Source: an uncultured Roseovarius sp. (GTDB taxonomy: Bacteria > Pseudomonadota > Alphaproteobacteria > Rhodobacterales > Rhodobacteraceae). From it: a stretch of 64,000 bases of DNA. This document shows positions 43,611 through 54,247 of this stretch, in pieces; positions within the stretch are counted from its first letter, which is position 1; every line of letters begins with the position of its first letter. The translations under genes and the position numbers were made by a program. Below the pieces are notes generated by a model. That model was given only the letters and a program-made list of their open reading frames with translations. It ran no database searches and was not told the origin of the DNA. The stretch is taken from contig OX638333.1 of assembly GCA_951812895.1 (NCBI GenBank), forward strand, positions 2,398,001-2,462,000, written 5' to 3'.

Positions 43611-43830
43611 TCGAACAAAGCCCCGCGCGAAACAGCGGGCGAAGCCCGCCGCGCATCGCCTGCGCGCCCCAACGCGCTGGCGATTTGGTGAAGTTGGGAC
43701 ATCGCTCTGATCTTTTCCGGAAATTTTAGGATAAAGTGCTGCTGCCCCAACGTCGGGTTCGCCACCGCGCGCGCAAGCAATGCGCGGCTTTGTGCAAAAT
43801 TGGTCAATGTCTGCGGTGGTGGTTCGATCA
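43611..43830 (+). repeat. dispersed intergenic repeat, copy C
   Basis: Occupies most of the 347 bp gene-free gap after the unknown gene. Shares GAACAAAGCCCCGCGCGAAACAGCGGG-type opening, AAGCCCGCCGCGCATCG, GCTGGCGATTTGGTGAAG, GATCTTTTCCGGA, GATAAAGTGCT and ATGCGCGGCTTTGTG with copies A and B, in the same order and strand. It is closest to copy A. Confidence 0.65.
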
Positions 43831-43832
43831 AT

Positions 43833-43850
43833 GCCGGGGTGAACCCCGAC
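43833..43850. repeat. REP-like palindrome, copy 2
   Basis: GCCGGGGT-GA-ACCCCGAC, matching the element at 42907-42924 except near its end. It lies directly after dispersed repeat copy C. Confidence 0.55.
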
Positions 43851-43879
43851 TTACCGGCCGGATTCGTGGTGCGGACATA

Positions 43880-43907
43880 GAAAAGGCCCGTCGGGGGGCG
43901 ACGGGCC
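43880..43907 (-). terminator. rho-independent terminator of mscL
   Basis: On the minus strand GGCCCGTCG and CGACGGGCC pair around CCCC and are followed by TTTTC. It lies 20 bp past the mscL stop codon. Confidence 0.88.
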
Positions 43908-43928
43908 AGGTTTCACGTTGACCGTGGC

Positions 43929-44345
43929 TTATTTTTTGAGTGAATCACGGATTTCCATGAGGATATCGAGCTCTGACGGGCCTGGATCGGGGGCCGGTGC
44001 CGGCGCTTCTTCCTCTTTCTTCTTCATGTTGTTCACCGATCTGACCAGCATGAACACCACGAAGGCGATGATCAGGAAGTTGATCACGGCCATGATGAAG
44101 CGGCCATAGGCGAAGACAGCGGCACCGTCCTCTTCCGCGGCGGCGAGAGAGGCGTATTCGCCATCTCCGAGCACGGCAAACAGCCCTGCAAAATCGACCC
44201 CGCCCATAAACAGGCTGATGACCGGGTTAATGAGGTCAGCCACAAGCGAGCTGACGATAGCTGTAAAGGCGGCACCGATAATGATACCCACCGCCATGTC
44301 CATAACATTGCCCTTGGCAATGAAATCTTTGAATTCTTTGATCAC
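43929..44345 (-). CDS. mscL: large-conductance mechanosensitive channel MscL
   Basis: 138 residues from GTG 44345, with AAGGGAC upstream. The N-terminal helix [22 protein letters not shown]1 [23 protein letters not shown]2 [18 protein letters not shown], and a charged C-terminal helix are all present. It is the turgor-release channel opened by hypo-osmotic shock. The frame continues upstream to 44534 but the family starts here. It is divergent from ybgC. Confidence 0.96.
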   Translation of the reverse strand: MIKEFKDFIAKGNVMDMAVGIIIGAAFTAIVSSLVADLINPVISLFMGGVDFAGLFAVLGDGEYASLAAAEEDGAAVFAYGRFIMAVINFLIIAFVVFMLVRSVNNMKKKEEEAPAPAPDPGPSELDILMEIRDSLKK

Positions 44346-44515
44346 GTATTTCGTCCCTTTGTTCCCATTCACGGGCGGGTCTGTTCGTCCCCGCGCCGCC
44401 CCTATAGCACAGTAAATCCCGGTTTTCGCCCCTTGAGAAAGGGGGAAAGTGTGGGTGTTGTTCCCGGTTGTTGCGGGGTCTTGCGTGGGCGGCGGGGGTT
44501 TCTTAGGGTCGCCCC

Positions 44516-44905
44516 ATGAGCCACAAATTTCCAATCCGCGTTTACTACGAAGATACCGACATGGGCGGTATCGTGTACCATGCCAATTACCTGAAGTTCA
44601 TTGAACGGGCGCGCAGTGACTGGGTTCGCCAGATGGGCATTGACCAGAATGAAATGCGTGATCAGGACGGCGTTGTTTTTGCGGTGCGCCGGATCGAGGC
44701 GGATTACAATGCATCCGCAAAATTCGATGATGAGCTGGAGGTGCAGACAAGCACCACGGCAGTGACCGGTGCGCGGCTTGTTCTGGATCAGCAGGTTTAT
44801 CGGGGCGAAGAACTGTTGTTTTCTGCGATGGTGACGATTGTTTGCATTGGCGAAACGGGTCAGCCTGCGCGTTTACCGGCGAATATCCGCCAGCAATTGC
44901 ATTGA
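44516..44905 (+). CDS. ybgC: Tol-Pal associated acyl-CoA thioesterase YbgC
   Basis: 129 residues of the hotdog fold. The catalytic motif is [24 protein letters not shown], with the active-site aspartate in the TDMGG loop. YbgC hydrolyses acyl-CoA or acyl-ACP thioesters and is regularly the first gene of the tol-pal cluster. Followed after 112 bp by tolQ. Confidence 0.96.
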   Translation: MSHKFPIRVYYEDTDMGGIVYHANYLKFIERARSDWVRQMGIDQNEMRDQDGVVFAVRRIEADYNASAKFDDELEVQTSTTAVTGARLVLDQQVYRGEELLFSAMVTIVCIGETGQPARLPANIRQQLH

Positions 44906-45017
44906 TCGCGGGAATTTCCTGCGTTTGACGCGGATTAGTTGGCTTTCCCCTTGGAAATAGTTTAGTTTCGAAGGCAATAAGGCCGGAACAACCGGACCGC
45001 AAAAAAAGAGCAGGCAG

Positions 45018-45713
45018 ATGGAAGCAGAAACCCTCGCACTGGCGCAGGAGATAGATTTCTCACTGTGGGCGCTGTTCGCGCGTGCAACCCTAATTGTAAA
45101 ACTTGTGATGCTGATGCTGATCGTGGCCTCGTTCTGGGCCTGGTCGATCATCGTGCAGAAGCTGATCACCTATCGCAGTGCCCGCCGAGAGGCGGACCGG
45201 TTTGATCAGCGGTTCTGGTCAGGCGAGCCGCTGGACGCGTTGTTTGATGAGATCGGCGCAGAACCCGGCGGGCAATCCGAAAGGATATTTGCCGCCGGGA
45301 TGATGGAATGGCGGCGCAGTCATCGCAATGATGGCGGGCTGATCGCTGGGGCTACCGCGCGGATCGACCGAAGCATGGATGTGGCGATTGCCAAGGAAAG
45401 TGAAACCCTGCAGGGTGGTCTGTCGATTTTGGCAACTGTGGGGTCGACGGCCCCGTTTATCGGCTTGTTCGGCACGGTTTGGGGCATCATGAATGCCTTT
45501 ATCGAGATTGCAGAACAACAGAACACCAATATAGCCGTTGTGGCGCCGGGGATTGCCGAGGCTCTGTTGGCTACGGGTCTGGGCCTGTTGGCGGCTATTC
45601 CGGCGGTGATTTTCTATAACAAGCTGAGCGCGGATTGTGACCGGATCGTCGCGGGGTACGAGGCCTTTGCCGACGAGTTTGCGACCATCCTCAGCCGTCA
45701 GTTGGACGGTTAA
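45018..45713 (+). CDS. tolQ: Tol-Pal inner-membrane protein TolQ
   Basis: 231 residues, three transmembrane helices as in TolQ/ExbB: one near residues 22-44, then a long cytoplasmic loop, then LSILATVGSTAPFIGLFGTVWGIMNAF and the last helix GIAEALLATGLGLLAAIPAVIFYN. With TolR it forms the proton-driven motor that energises TolA during outer-membrane constriction. Starts 2 bp before the tolR ATG in the packed operon. Confidence 0.97.
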   Translation: MEAETLALAQEIDFSLWALFARATLIVKLVMLMLIVASFWAWSIIVQKLITYRSARREADRFDQRFWSGEPLDALFDEIGAEPGGQSERIFAAGMMEWRRSHRNDGGLIAGATARIDRSMDVAIAKESETLQGGLSILATVGSTAPFIGLFGTVWGIMNAFIEIAEQQNTNIAVVAPGIAEALLATGLGLLAAIPAVIFYNKLSADCDRIVAGYEAFADEFATILSRQLDG

Positions 45714-45715
45714 GC

Positions 45716-46189
45716 ATGGGGGCAGGTGTTGTTCAGAAAACCGGCAGCAACGGGCGCAGACGGCGGGGCCGGGGGCGTAGCCGCCCGATGTCCGAGATCA
45801 ATGTCACGCCTTTTGTCGATGTGATGCTGGTGCTGCTGATCATTTTCATGGTGGCCGCACCTTTGCTGACCGTTGGTGTGCCGGTGGAATTGCCGGAAAC
45901 GGCGGCGAATGCGCTACCGAATGAACAGGAAGAGCCGTTGACTGTGACGCTGACCGCCGAAGGTATGGTGATGATCCAGACCACCGAAGTGGCGCGCGGT
46001 GAGTTGATTACACGTTTGCAGGCAATTGCCGGAGAGCGCGAAAGTACACGGGTGTTTCTGCGGGCCGATGGGGCTGTGCCCTATGCCGAGGTGATGCAGG
46101 TGATGGGCGCGCTGAACCGGGGTGGATTTGGCGATATCGGTCTGGTGACGGAAAGCGGCGGGCCGACATTTGACGCCCAGGACGGCTAG
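45716..46189 (+). CDS. tolR: Tol-Pal inner-membrane protein TolR
   Basis: 157 residues. An arginine-rich N-terminus, one transmembrane helix (VMLVLLIIFMVAAPLLTVG) with the proton-carrying aspartate in NVTPFVDVM, and a periplasmic domain ending in VMGALNRGGFGDIGLVTE. It couples proton flow through TolQ to TolA. It follows tolQ by 2 bp. Confidence 0.96.
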   Translation: MGAGVVQKTGSNGRRRRGRGRSRPMSEINVTPFVDVMLVLLIIFMVAAPLLTVGVPVELPETAANALPNEQEEPLTVTLTAEGMVMIQTTEVARGELITRLQAIAGERESTRVFLRADGAVPYAEVMQVMGALNRGGFGDIGLVTESGGPTFDAQDG

Positions 46190-46198
46190 GACAGGGCG

Positions 46199-47284
46199 GT
46201 GAACACCGGGCAGATCATATCCGGAATCGGCCATACGGGTCTGATCATCTTGGCACTGGTTGGCGGTGCGTTTCAGTCAGAGCCGCTGCCGTTTGAAGTG
46301 ACAGAGGTAACGGCGATTTCTGAGGAGGAGTTTGCAGCATTGCTGGCACGGGAACAATCGCCAGAGGCGATGGCCAATGTGGACACGCCGGAGCCGCCTG
46401 AAGAGGGTGAGGCGCCGGAATTGTCCTCTGAGGCGGATATCCCCCTGGATCTGAGCCAGCCCGAGGTTGCCGAGAGCGTGCCACCTGATCAGGTGCCTGA
46501 TCTGAGCGAGATTGTTCCGCCTGTCGAGGCTGAGGTGAGCGATGAGGTGCCTGAGCTGGTCGCACCCTCAGAGGATTTTGCGGTGCTGGCGCCTGAGACA
46601 TCTTTGCGTCCTCGACCAAGAGAGGCCCCGCGCGTGGCCCCCGAACCGGTGGCGCAGCCAGAGCCGGATGTGCGGATTGATGACATCGTGCAGCCAGAGA
46701 CCACACCGGAGGAGGCGCCGGAGGTGGCGGAAGAGGAAACTGAAGCCACCTCGCCCGAGGAAGCAACAACTGAAACTGTGACCGAGGCCGATGAGCCGTC
46801 AAGCGCGCCCACACGCAGTTTGCGGCCCAGGACACGGCCCACACGCACGGCGCAGCCTGCTGAAGAGACCGAGCAGGATCCGGCACAGACCGCCACCGAC
46901 AGCACCGCCGTTGATGATGCGCTGAACGAGGCGCTGGCCGAGACCGCAGAGCCTGCGCAACCTGCGGGCCCGCCGCTGACCAGTGGTGAAAAAGATGCGC
47001 TGCGGGTGGCGGTTCAGCGGTGCTGGAACGTGGGGTCGCTCAGCACGCAGGCGTTGGAAACCGTGGTTGTACTCGGGGTCAGTATGAACGAGGACGGGCG
47101 CCCGAATGTCAGCTCTATCCGGTTGTTGAGCGCGACCGGCGAAGCGCCTGACCAGGCCTATGAAACAGCGCGCCGGGCGATCATTCGCTGTGGCGCGAAT
47201 GGCTTTAATCTGCCGATTGAGAAATTTGAGCATTGGCGAGAGATTGAAATCTCCTTCAATCCGGAGAGAATGAGGATCAGATGA
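46199..47284 (+). CDS. tolA: TolA-like protein of the Tol-Pal system
   Basis: 361 residues, GTG start. A single N-terminal helix ([20 protein letters not shown]) is followed by a 200-residue acidic Pro/Glu-rich linker and a C-terminal TonB/TolA-like domain ([40 protein letters not shown]). The linker replaces the long Ala/Lys-rich helix of enterobacterial TolA, as is usual in alphaproteobacteria. It spans the periplasm to reach Pal and TolB. It overlaps tolB by ATGA. Confidence 0.92.
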   Translation: MNTGQIISGIGHTGLIILALVGGAFQSEPLPFEVTEVTAISEEEFAALLAREQSPEAMANVDTPEPPEEGEAPELSSEADIPLDLSQPEVAESVPPDQVPDLSEIVPPVEAEVSDEVPELVAPSEDFAVLAPETSLRPRPREAPRVAPEPVAQPEPDVRIDDIVQPETTPEEAPEVAEEETEATSPEEATTETVTEADEPSSAPTRSLRPRTRPTRTAQPAEETEQDPAQTATDSTAVDDALNEALAETAEPAQPAGPPLTSGEKDALRVAVQRCWNVGSLSTQALETVVVLGVSMNEDGRPNVSSIRLLSATGEAPDQAYETARRAIIRCGANGFNLPIEKFEHWREIEISFNPERMRIR

Positions 47285-48603
47285 TAAACAGAATAATGAT
47301 CTTTCTTGCGGTTCTGATGATCTGGTCGCCGCCGTTATCGGCCCAGACCGGTCCGCTGAGGATTGAGATCACCGAAGGTGTGATTGAGCCGATGCCCTAT
47401 GCGGTTCCTGATCTGGTTCCGGCAAACAGTGCGGCGGGAGAGTTAGCCAGCAACATCGCGCGGGTGATTGCATCGGATTTGTCCGGCACCGGGTTGTTCA
47501 GAGAAATCCCGGCGAATGCGCATATCAGCCGGATCACCAGCTTTCAGAGCCCGGTGCAGTTTTCAGACTGGAAAGCGATCAATGCTCAGGCTTTGATTAC
47601 CGGATCGGTCAGCGTGGATGGCGCCGGAAAACTGGTGGTGCAGTTCCGGCTGTATGATGTGTTTGCGGGGCAAGAGCTGGGTCAGGGCCTGCAATTGGTG
47701 GGTACAACCGAAGGCTGGCGCCGGATTGCCCACAAGGTGGCGGATCAGGTGTACAGCAGGATCACCGGTGAGGGCGGATATTTCGACAGTCGGGTCGTGT
47801 TCGTGGCTGAGACGGGACCAAAAGACAAACGTGCAAAGCGGCTGGCGATCATGGATTACGACGGGGCCAATGTCACCTATCTGACAGACAGTTCGGCCAT
47901 TGTGCTGGCCCCGCGGTTTTCACCGACCGGCGACAAGGTGCTTTACACAAGCTATGAGACCGGGTTTCCGCGGATTTACGAACTGGATGTGGCCAGTGTC
48001 GGCCGGCGTGTTCTGGAAAGTCAGGAAGGCACGATGAGCTTTGCCCCGCGGTTTTCACCGGATGGGCGGCAGGTGGTGTTCAGCCTGTCACGCGGCGGCA
48101 ACACCGATCTTTACGTGATGGATGTCAGCAGCGGGTCGTCCCGCCGTCTGACCAATGCGCCGTCGATTGAGACGGCCCCGAGTTACAGTCCGGATGGCAG
48201 CCAAATCGTGTTTGAAAGCGACCGGTCCGGCACGCCGCAGCTGTATATCATGGCCGCCAGCGGAGGCGAGCCACGCAGGATCAGCTTTGGCAAGGGGCGT
48301 TATGGCACGCCCGTCTGGTCACCGCGTGGCGATCTGATTGCGTTCACCAAACAATCCAAGGGTCGGTTCCATATAGGGGTAATGCGGATTGATGGCAGCG
48401 AAGAGCAATTGCTGACGGCATCGTTTCTGGATGAAGGTCCGTCATGGTCGCCCAATGGCCGGGTGATCATGTTCACACGCGAAACGCAGGGCGCACAGGG
48501 GCGGGCGAGCCTTTATTCCGTCGATATTACCGGCCGTAATCTGCGGCAGGTGCCAACCGGAACGGGGGCGTCAGATCCGGCGTGGTCGCCATTACAGAAC
48601 TAG
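47281..48603 (+). CDS. tolB: Tol-Pal periplasmic beta-propeller protein TolB
   Basis: 440 residues with a signal peptide ([11 protein letters not shown]). The N-terminal domain (about 25-160) and a six-bladed propeller with repeated [22 protein letters not shown] motifs. It bridges Pal and TolA in the periplasm. The ATG overlaps the tolA stop, coupling translation. Confidence 0.96.
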   Translation: MINRIMIFLAVLMIWSPPLSAQTGPLRIEITEGVIEPMPYAVPDLVPANSAAGELASNIARVIASDLSGTGLFREIPANAHISRITSFQSPVQFSDWKAINAQALITGSVSVDGAGKLVVQFRLYDVFAGQELGQGLQLVGTTEGWRRIAHKVADQVYSRITGEGGYFDSRVVFVAETGPKDKRAKRLAIMDYDGANVTYLTDSSAIVLAPRFSPTGDKVLYTSYETGFPRIYELDVASVGRRVLESQEGTMSFAPRFSPDGRQVVFSLSRGGNTDLYVMDVSSGSSRRLTNAPSIETAPSYSPDGSQIVFESDRSGTPQLYIMAASGGEPRRISFGKGRYGTPVWSPRGDLIAFTKQSKGRFHIGVMRIDGSEEQLLTASFLDEGPSWSPNGRVIMFTRETQGAQGRASLYSVDITGRNLRQVPTGTGASDPAWSPLQN

Positions 48604-48698
48604 GACGAGCAAACATTTCCAACATGTCCGGCCTGTGATAAAAGGTTGCAGGGCAAGAAAACAACAAAGACCAAAGCAAACGAAACGGGGCAATACCA

Positions 48699-49193
48699 AT
48701 GAGATATCTGAGCAGGATTATGATTTTGCTGGCCGGTTTGGCGCTGGCGGCGTGTACCAATGCGGACCGGTTTAACGAAGACACGGTCGAGCTGAACGGG
48801 GCGCAGGGCAGTGCGGGTGATCCGACCTCGCCGCTTTATTTCCAGGAAACCGTGGGGGACCGGGTGTTGTTTGAGGTTGACCAATCCTCGCTCACCGGAA
48901 CGGCGATGGCGACATTGGATGGTCAGGCGCAATGGCTGACGACCAATCCCGAATACACTGCCGTCATTGAAGGGCATGCAGACGAACAAGGCACTCGTGA
49001 ATATAACCTTGCCCTTGGTGCACGTCGGGCCAATGCGGTACAGGAATATCTGCTGAGCCGCGGGGTGGCTGGCAACCGGCTCAAGGTGGTGTCCTTTGGC
49101 AAGGAACGCCCGATTGAGATTTGCAGTGAAGAAAGCTGTTATGAACAAAACCGGCGGGCGGTGACGATCATCTCGTCCGGATTGACAGGTTAA
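48699..49193 (+). CDS. pal: peptidoglycan-associated lipoprotein Pal
   Basis: 164 residues. Lipobox LALAACTN gives cysteine near residue 20. The OmpA-like domain follows with VLFEVDQSSLTGTAMATLDGQ, VIEGHADEQGTREYNLALGARRA and YEQNRRAVTII. It anchors the outer membrane to peptidoglycan and to TolB. A GGGG sequence precedes the ATG. Confidence 0.97.
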   Translation: MRYLSRIMILLAGLALAACTNADRFNEDTVELNGAQGSAGDPTSPLYFQETVGDRVLFEVDQSSLTGTAMATLDGQAQWLTTNPEYTAVIEGHADEQGTREYNLALGARRANAVQEYLLSRGVAGNRLKVVSFGKERPIEICSEESCYEQNRRAVTIISSGLTG

Positions 49194-49205
49194 GGGAGAC
49201 AGAGC

Positions 49206-50036
49206 ATGAAGCCGCGGTTTGCATGGGCATTTATTGTTATGGTGGCAGCCGCGCCCGGTGCTGTTTTCGCGCAGGGCAATGACGAGACGCTGGCCGATAT
49301 CCGGCAGGAGATGTCCGTGCTTTACGTCGAGATACAGCGCCTCAAACGCGAACTGAGTACGACGGGGAGTGCCGGGACCGTGACCACAGGCGGGTCCCTG
49401 ATTGACCGGGTCACAGCGATTGAGGGCGAGTTGCGCCGCCTGACCAAAATGACCGAGGAACTGGAATTTCGCATCGACCGGGTGGTGCGCGATGGCAGCA
49501 ATCAGATCGGCGATCTGGAGTTTCGGTTGTGCGAACTTGAAACCAACTGCGATATCTCGACCCTTGGTCAGGGCAGCACCTTGGGCGGTGAGGTTCCTGT
49601 GACTGGTGGCACGGTTGTGACAGAACTCAATGGCGGGGATGATCCGCAATTTGCAGTGGGCGAGCAGGCAGATTTTGACACGGCAATGGCCGCAATGGAG
49701 GCCGGTGATTACACCGCTGCTGCCGCGCAGCTGGCCCGGTTTCAGCAGAATTACCCGGGCAGTCCGCTGAGTGCGACCGCAGGAATCAGGCGCGGTGAGG
49801 CGCTGGAGGCCGGTGGTGAGCTGACCAAAGCGGCGCGCGCCTTTCTGGAAACATTCAGTGCGGCGCCAAATGGTCCGCAGGCACCCGAAGCGCTTTACCA
49901 TCTCGGCCGCACGTTGGGTGCGTTGGGAAAGGTTGAAGAGGCCTGTTTGACACTGGGTGAAGTTGGCCTCCGATTCCCCGGCGGGGCGCACGCCCAGCAG
50001 GCGCAGGCGCAGATGCAGTCGCTGGGATGCCTCTGA
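49206..50036 (+). CDS. cpoB: cell-division coordinator CpoB (YbgF)
   Basis: 276 residues with a signal peptide (PGAVFAQ). An N-terminal coiled coil (about 25-100) and a TPR domain from about 150 (FDTAMAAMEAGDYTAAAAQ, PNGPQAPEALYHLGRTLGALGKVEEAC). CpoB links Tol-Pal to peptidoglycan synthesis during division. Good ribosome site GGGAGA. The tilS start lies within its last codons. Confidence 0.93.
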   Translation: MKPRFAWAFIVMVAAAPGAVFAQGNDETLADIRQEMSVLYVEIQRLKRELSTTGSAGTVTTGGSLIDRVTAIEGELRRLTKMTEELEFRIDRVVRDGSNQIGDLEFRLCELETNCDISTLGQGSTLGGEVPVTGGTVVTELNGGDDPQFAVGEQADFDTAMAAMEAGDYTAAAAQLARFQQNYPGSPLSATAGIRRGEALEAGGELTKAARAFLETFSAAPNGPQAPEALYHLGRTLGALGKVEEACLTLGEVGLRFPGGAHAQQAQAQMQSLGCL

Positions 50037-51283
50037 GCGCGCAGGCTGAATTGCTGCGCGCGCAGGTTTCGGGCTTTTTCCATTCTGATCCACCGACGCG
50101 CATTGGCGTGGCCGTATCGGGCGGCAGCGATTCCCTTGCCATGTTGTATTTACTGAAGGACTGGGCCGCGAACGGCGGTCCGGAGCTGGCCGTTGTGACG
50201 GTGGATCACAGGCTGCGCCCGGAGGCGGCGGACGAGGCCGCGTTTGTAGCCGGGATTTGTGATCAGCTGGACGTGAGTCATGATATTCTGACATGGAATG
50301 ACTGGGACGGTCAGGGCAACCTGCCGGACCGAGCGCGGCGGGCGCGTTATAGTCTGATCGCAGAATGGGCTACGGCGAAAGGGATTGCGAGTGTCGCCGT
50401 GGCGCATACGGCAGATGATCAGGCCGAAACATTTTTGATGCGGCTGGCACGAGAGGCCGGGGTGGACGGGCTTTCGGCGATGTCGGCGCGTTGGCAGCAG
50501 GGATCGGTTGAGTTTTGTCGACCCACGCTCAACATCACCCGCGCGCAATTGCGCGATGTGCTGCGGGAGCAGGGCCAGACTTGGGTCGATGATCCGAGCA
50601 ATGAAGATCAAAACTATGACAGGGTGCGGGCGCGCAAGGCACTGACGGCGCTGGAACCGCTGGGGATTAATACGGCAAGGCTGGGCAATGTGGCGCAGAA
50701 TTTGAGCCGGGTTCGTGAGACCTTGTACCAATGTGCGTATCAGGCGGCACGGGATTTACTCGGGTTTCTTTGCGGTGATGTTCTGATTGACCGCAAAGGA
50801 TTTCGGGACCTGCCCGGTGAGATCAGCCGCAGGCTGCTGCAACAGGTTTTGAAGTGGATTAACGGTGTCGAATATGCACCGAGAGGGCGGTCTGTCGATC
50901 TGTTGCTGGAATCGATCCGAGACGGGACCGATATGACACTACAGGGGTGCCATATCATCGTTGGGCGAGAACAGGTTCGTGTCACGCGAGAGGCCGCTGC
51001 TGCGCAGGAGGCTGTGCCGGTGGAAGAGGTTTGGGATGGTCGATGGAAACTGACAGGTCCGGCTTTGGAAAATGCCACGGTTGCCGCGTTGGGTGAGGCC
51101 GGTCTGGGGTTGTGCCCGGATCGGCGTGAAACCGGACTGCCTGCGCGGTCGCTGATGTCGGGACCAGCGGTGTGGCAAGAGGGGGTGCTGATCGCAGCAC
51201 CACTGGCCGGATTGTGTAACGGATGGCGTGCGGAGCTGCAAAAAGACAAAGACCACTTATTTGCCGCACTATTATCGCATTGA
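50027..51283 (+). CDS. tilS: tRNA(Ile)-lysidine synthetase
   Basis: 418 residues. The PP-loop signature VSGGSDSLAMLYLL lies at about 30-43, with VAVAHTADDQAETFLMRLAREAG and the RPTLNITRAQLRDVL region following. It converts C34 of tRNA-Ile to lysidine using ATP, so AUA is read. Overlaps the end of cpoB by ten bases; ftsH follows after 79 bp. Confidence 0.95.
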   Translation: MPLSAQAELLRAQVSGFFHSDPPTRIGVAVSGGSDSLAMLYLLKDWAANGGPELAVVTVDHRLRPEAADEAAFVAGICDQLDVSHDILTWNDWDGQGNLPDRARRARYSLIAEWATAKGIASVAVAHTADDQAETFLMRLAREAGVDGLSAMSARWQQGSVEFCRPTLNITRAQLRDVLREQGQTWVDDPSNEDQNYDRVRARKALTALEPLGINTARLGNVAQNLSRVRETLYQCAYQAARDLLGFLCGDVLIDRKGFRDLPGEISRRLLQQVLKWINGVEYAPRGRSVDLLLESIRDGTDMTLQGCHIIVGREQVRVTREAAAAQEAVPVEEVWDGRWKLTGPALENATVAALGEAGLGLCPDRRETGLPARSLMSGPAVWQEGVLIAAPLAGLCNGWRAELQKDKDHLFAALLSH

Positions 51284-51362
51284 AGATCGACTTATGATGT
51301 CTATTTAAGATCAGTAAGCCTTGTGCTAGTGCAGGGCCGATTACCACGTTAGGAGAGAATCC

Positions 51363-53288
51363 TTGGGCAACGCGAGAAATGTCGCCTTTTGGCTTGTACT
51401 GTTCCTTTTGATCCTTGCGCTGTTCAATTTGTTCAGTGGGTCGGGCAATACATTGCAGAGCAAGTCACTTCCATATTCGGATTTTGTTGATGCAGTTGAA
51501 GAGGGCAACGTTGCCCAAGTCACACTGGATGGCGAAAATGTCCGGTTCCGCAGCAGCGATGGCAAGGATTATGTCACCATCAAGCCTGAAGATGCCGAGC
51601 TGACCAAGCTGTTGATTGAAAAGGACGTTCCGGTTCTTGCCGAAGCACAGGAACAATCCGGATTTCAATCATTCCTGTTGGCCATTCTGCCATTTGCATT
51701 GCTGATCGGGGTGTGGATTTATTTCATGAACCGCATGCAGGGCGGCGGCAAGGGCGGTGCGATGGGTTTTGGCAAATCCAAGGCCAAGATGCTGACCGAG
51801 AAACACGGGCGTGTCACCTTTGACGACGTGGCGGGCATCGACGAGGCCAAGGAAGAGCTGGAAGAAATCGTTGAATTCCTGCGCAATCCGCAGAAATTCA
51901 GCCGTTTGGGTGGGAAAATACCCAAGGGCGCGCTGCTGGTCGGACCTCCGGGTACCGGTAAAACCCTGCTCGCACGGGCGATTGCCGGTGAGGCAGGTGT
52001 GCCGTTCTTCACGATTTCGGGATCGGACTTTGTGGAAATGTTCGTAGGCGTGGGTGCATCCCGTGTGCGCGACATGTTCGAACAGGCGAAGAAAAACGCG
52101 CCTTGCATCGTGTTTATCGACGAAATTGACGCCGTTGGACGCCATCGTGGTGCCGGTTATGGCGGTGGTAATGACGAGCGTGAACAGACGCTCAACCAGT
52201 TGCTGGTAGAGATGGACGGGTTTGAGGCCAATGAAGGCGTGATCATCATCGCGGCCACCAACCGTAAGGATGTGCTGGACCCTGCATTGCTGCGCCCCGG
52301 CCGGTTTGACCGTCAGGTCACTGTGCCGAACCCTGATATCAAAGGTCGTGAGAAAATCCTGGGCGTGCATGCGCGCAAGACACCACTGGGCCCCGATGTG
52401 GATCTGCGGATCATTGCCCGCGGGACGCCCGGTTTTTCCGGTGCTGATCTGGCCAACCTTGTGAACGAGGCCGCATTGATGGCCGCACGGATTGGCCGCC
52501 GCTATGTCACGATGGACGATTTTGAGAATGCCAAGGACAAGGTCATGATGGGCGCCGAGAGGCGAAGCATGGTTCTGACCGATGATCAGAAGGAAAAGAC
52601 CGCCTATCACGAGGCTGGACATGCTGTGGTGGGTCTGGCCCTGCCAAAATGCGATCCGGTATATAAAGCGACAATCATTCCGCGTGGTGGTGCATTGGGC
52701 ATGGTGGTCAGCCTGCCCGAGATTGACCGCCTGAACTGGCACAAATCGGAATGCGAAGAAAAGCTAGCCATGACAATGGCCGGTAAGGCCGCAGAAATCA
52801 TGAAATACGGCCCCGATGATGTCTCTAACGGTCCGGCAGGTGATATCCAGCAAGCCAGTGGATTGGCACGAGCGATGGTTCTGCGGTGGGGCATGTCCGA
52901 CAAGGTGGGCAATGTCGATTACGAACAGGCCCATGAAGGATATATGGGCAATGCCGCCGGCGGATTCTCAATCTCAGCTGCAACCAAGGAATTGATCGAG
53001 GACGAGGTGAAGCGCCTGATTGATGAAGCCTATACAAGCGCCTATTCGATCCTTGAGAAACGCAAAGACGAATGGGAGCGGCTGGCGCAGGGGCTGTTGG
53101 AGTATGAGACCCTGACCGGTGAAGAGATTGAGCGTGTGATGCGTGGCGAATCTCCGGAAGATGACGATGACAGTGGAGGTGCCCCTCAGGAAGAGGACGC
53201 GCCATCGCTGACAGCAATTCCGAAGACCAAGCCCAAATCGGCACCGGGCGCTGGTGAAGGCGGGCTGGAGCCCGAACCGTCGGCGTGA
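51363..53288 (+). CDS. ftsH: ATP-dependent zinc metalloprotease FtsH
   Basis: 641 residues, TTG start with GGAG seven bases upstream. Two transmembrane helices flank a periplasmic domain (about 1-125). The AAA+ domain has [16 protein letters not shown] (about 194), [15 protein letters not shown] and the [23 protein letters not shown]. The zinc site HEAGH lies at about 415. It degrades membrane and regulatory proteins. The C-terminus ends in a disordered acidic/proline tail and overlaps the tam start by GTGA. Confidence 0.97.
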   Translation: MGNARNVAFWLVLFLLILALFNLFSGSGNTLQSKSLPYSDFVDAVEEGNVAQVTLDGENVRFRSSDGKDYVTIKPEDAELTKLLIEKDVPVLAEAQEQSGFQSFLLAILPFALLIGVWIYFMNRMQGGGKGGAMGFGKSKAKMLTEKHGRVTFDDVAGIDEAKEELEEIVEFLRNPQKFSRLGGKIPKGALLVGPPGTGKTLLARAIAGEAGVPFFTISGSDFVEMFVGVGASRVRDMFEQAKKNAPCIVFIDEIDAVGRHRGAGYGGGNDEREQTLNQLLVEMDGFEANEGVIIIAATNRKDVLDPALLRPGRFDRQVTVPNPDIKGREKILGVHARKTPLGPDVDLRIIARGTPGFSGADLANLVNEAALMAARIGRRYVTMDDFENAKDKVMMGAERRSMVLTDDQKEKTAYHEAGHAVVGLALPKCDPVYKATIIPRGGALGMVVSLPEIDRLNWHKSECEEKLAMTMAGKAAEIMKYGPDDVSNGPAGDIQQASGLARAMVLRWGMSDKVGNVDYEQAHEGYMGNAAGGFSISAATKELIEDEVKRLIDEAYTSAYSILEKRKDEWERLAQGLLEYETLTGEEIERVMRGESPEDDDDSGGAPQEEDAPSLTAIPKTKPKSAPGAGEGGLEPEPSA

Positions 53289-54070
53289 GCGACAAACCTA
53301 AGATATCCGATTGGAATCCGGGGGCCTATGCGCGGTATCACGACCTGCGCCTGCGTCCCGGTCTGGACCTGCTGAATGCGGTGGGCCGGATGGGCACGGG
53401 TGATGTCTGTGATCTGGGCTGTGGCAACGGTGCGTTGGGCGAGGCGCTGAAAGCACGGTCCGGGGCGCGGCAGGTCATTGGCGTCGATGCGTCACCGGCG
53501 ATGCTGGAAAAAGCGCGCGTTGCGAAGATCTATGACAGTGTACAGCAGGCCGATATCCGCGAATGGCATCCAAGGCGTGCACCGGGATTGATCTATTCCA
53601 ACGCCGCCCTGCATTGGGTTGGTGGGCATGAGCAGCTGATGCCTCGGCTGGCCGGCATGCTGGCCAAGGGCGGCACACTGGCCGTGCAGATGCCGCATCA
53701 GAACAAGGCGCCGTCACATCGCGTCTGGTTGAGCCTGGTGGAAGAGCTGTTTCCGGGGCGGGTTGAAAAGATGGGTACGCCCGGTGTCATGGCGCCGGTG
53801 AAATACGAAGAGTTGTTGGCCCGTAAGGGTCAGTTCCGCATGTGGGAAACTGAGTATTATCAGCGCCTTATGGCCGAGCAGGGCAGCCACCCTGTGCGCC
53901 GGTTTACCGAGAGCACCTATGCGCGCCCGATCCTGCAGGCATTGGAGCCGGATGAGAAATCCGACCTGATTGCGCGGTATGAAGAGGTGATGCATGCGGC
54001 CTATCCAGTGCGTTCAGATGGCTCGGTCCTTTTCCCGTTCCGCCGGATGTTCTTCACTCTAACAGTGTGA
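53285..54070 (+). CDS. tam: trans-aconitate 2-methyltransferase
   Basis: 261 residues, GTG start overlapping the ftsH stop. The methyltransferase core [29 protein letters not shown] and [23 protein letters not shown] are typical of Tam, which methylates trans-aconitate, an inhibitor formed from the TCA intermediate cis-aconitate. A 7-bp A/T-rich hairpin plus seven T at 54133-54157 probably ends the transcript. Confidence 0.87.
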   Translation: MSDKPKISDWNPGAYARYHDLRLRPGLDLLNAVGRMGTGDVCDLGCGNGALGEALKARSGARQVIGVDASPAMLEKARVAKIYDSVQQADIREWHPRRAPGLIYSNAALHWVGGHEQLMPRLAGMLAKGGTLAVQMPHQNKAPSHRVWLSLVEELFPGRVEKMGTPGVMAPVKYEELLARKGQFRMWETEYYQRLMAEQGSHPVRRFTESTYARPILQALEPDEKSDLIARYEEVMHAAYPVRSDGSVLFPFRRMFFTLTV

Positions 54071-54132
54071 TCCCGGCAAAGTCCTGGACGCGTTCTTGGG
54101 GGCTTTTGTACTGCATGTTTGTGGTTGTAGCT

Positions 54133-54157
54133 CAATCAATTGTTGATTGATTTTTTT
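54133..54157 (+). terminator. weak rho-independent terminator after tam
   Basis: CAATCAA, loop TTG, TTGATTG, then ATTTTTTT. The stem is A/T-rich, so efficiency is uncertain. Confidence 0.55.
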
Positions 54158-54247
54158 CCTATGCTCATCAATATTTAAACGGTGCAAGCGGGCGTTTTAT
54201 GCGCCCGTATCTTGTGAGATTTGGAAATGTTGAGATTGGGAGAAACT

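Noticed and set aside
48600-50294. 564-codon open frame on the minus strand
   Set aside because: Runs antisense through pal, cpoB and the start of tilS, all with clear motifs.
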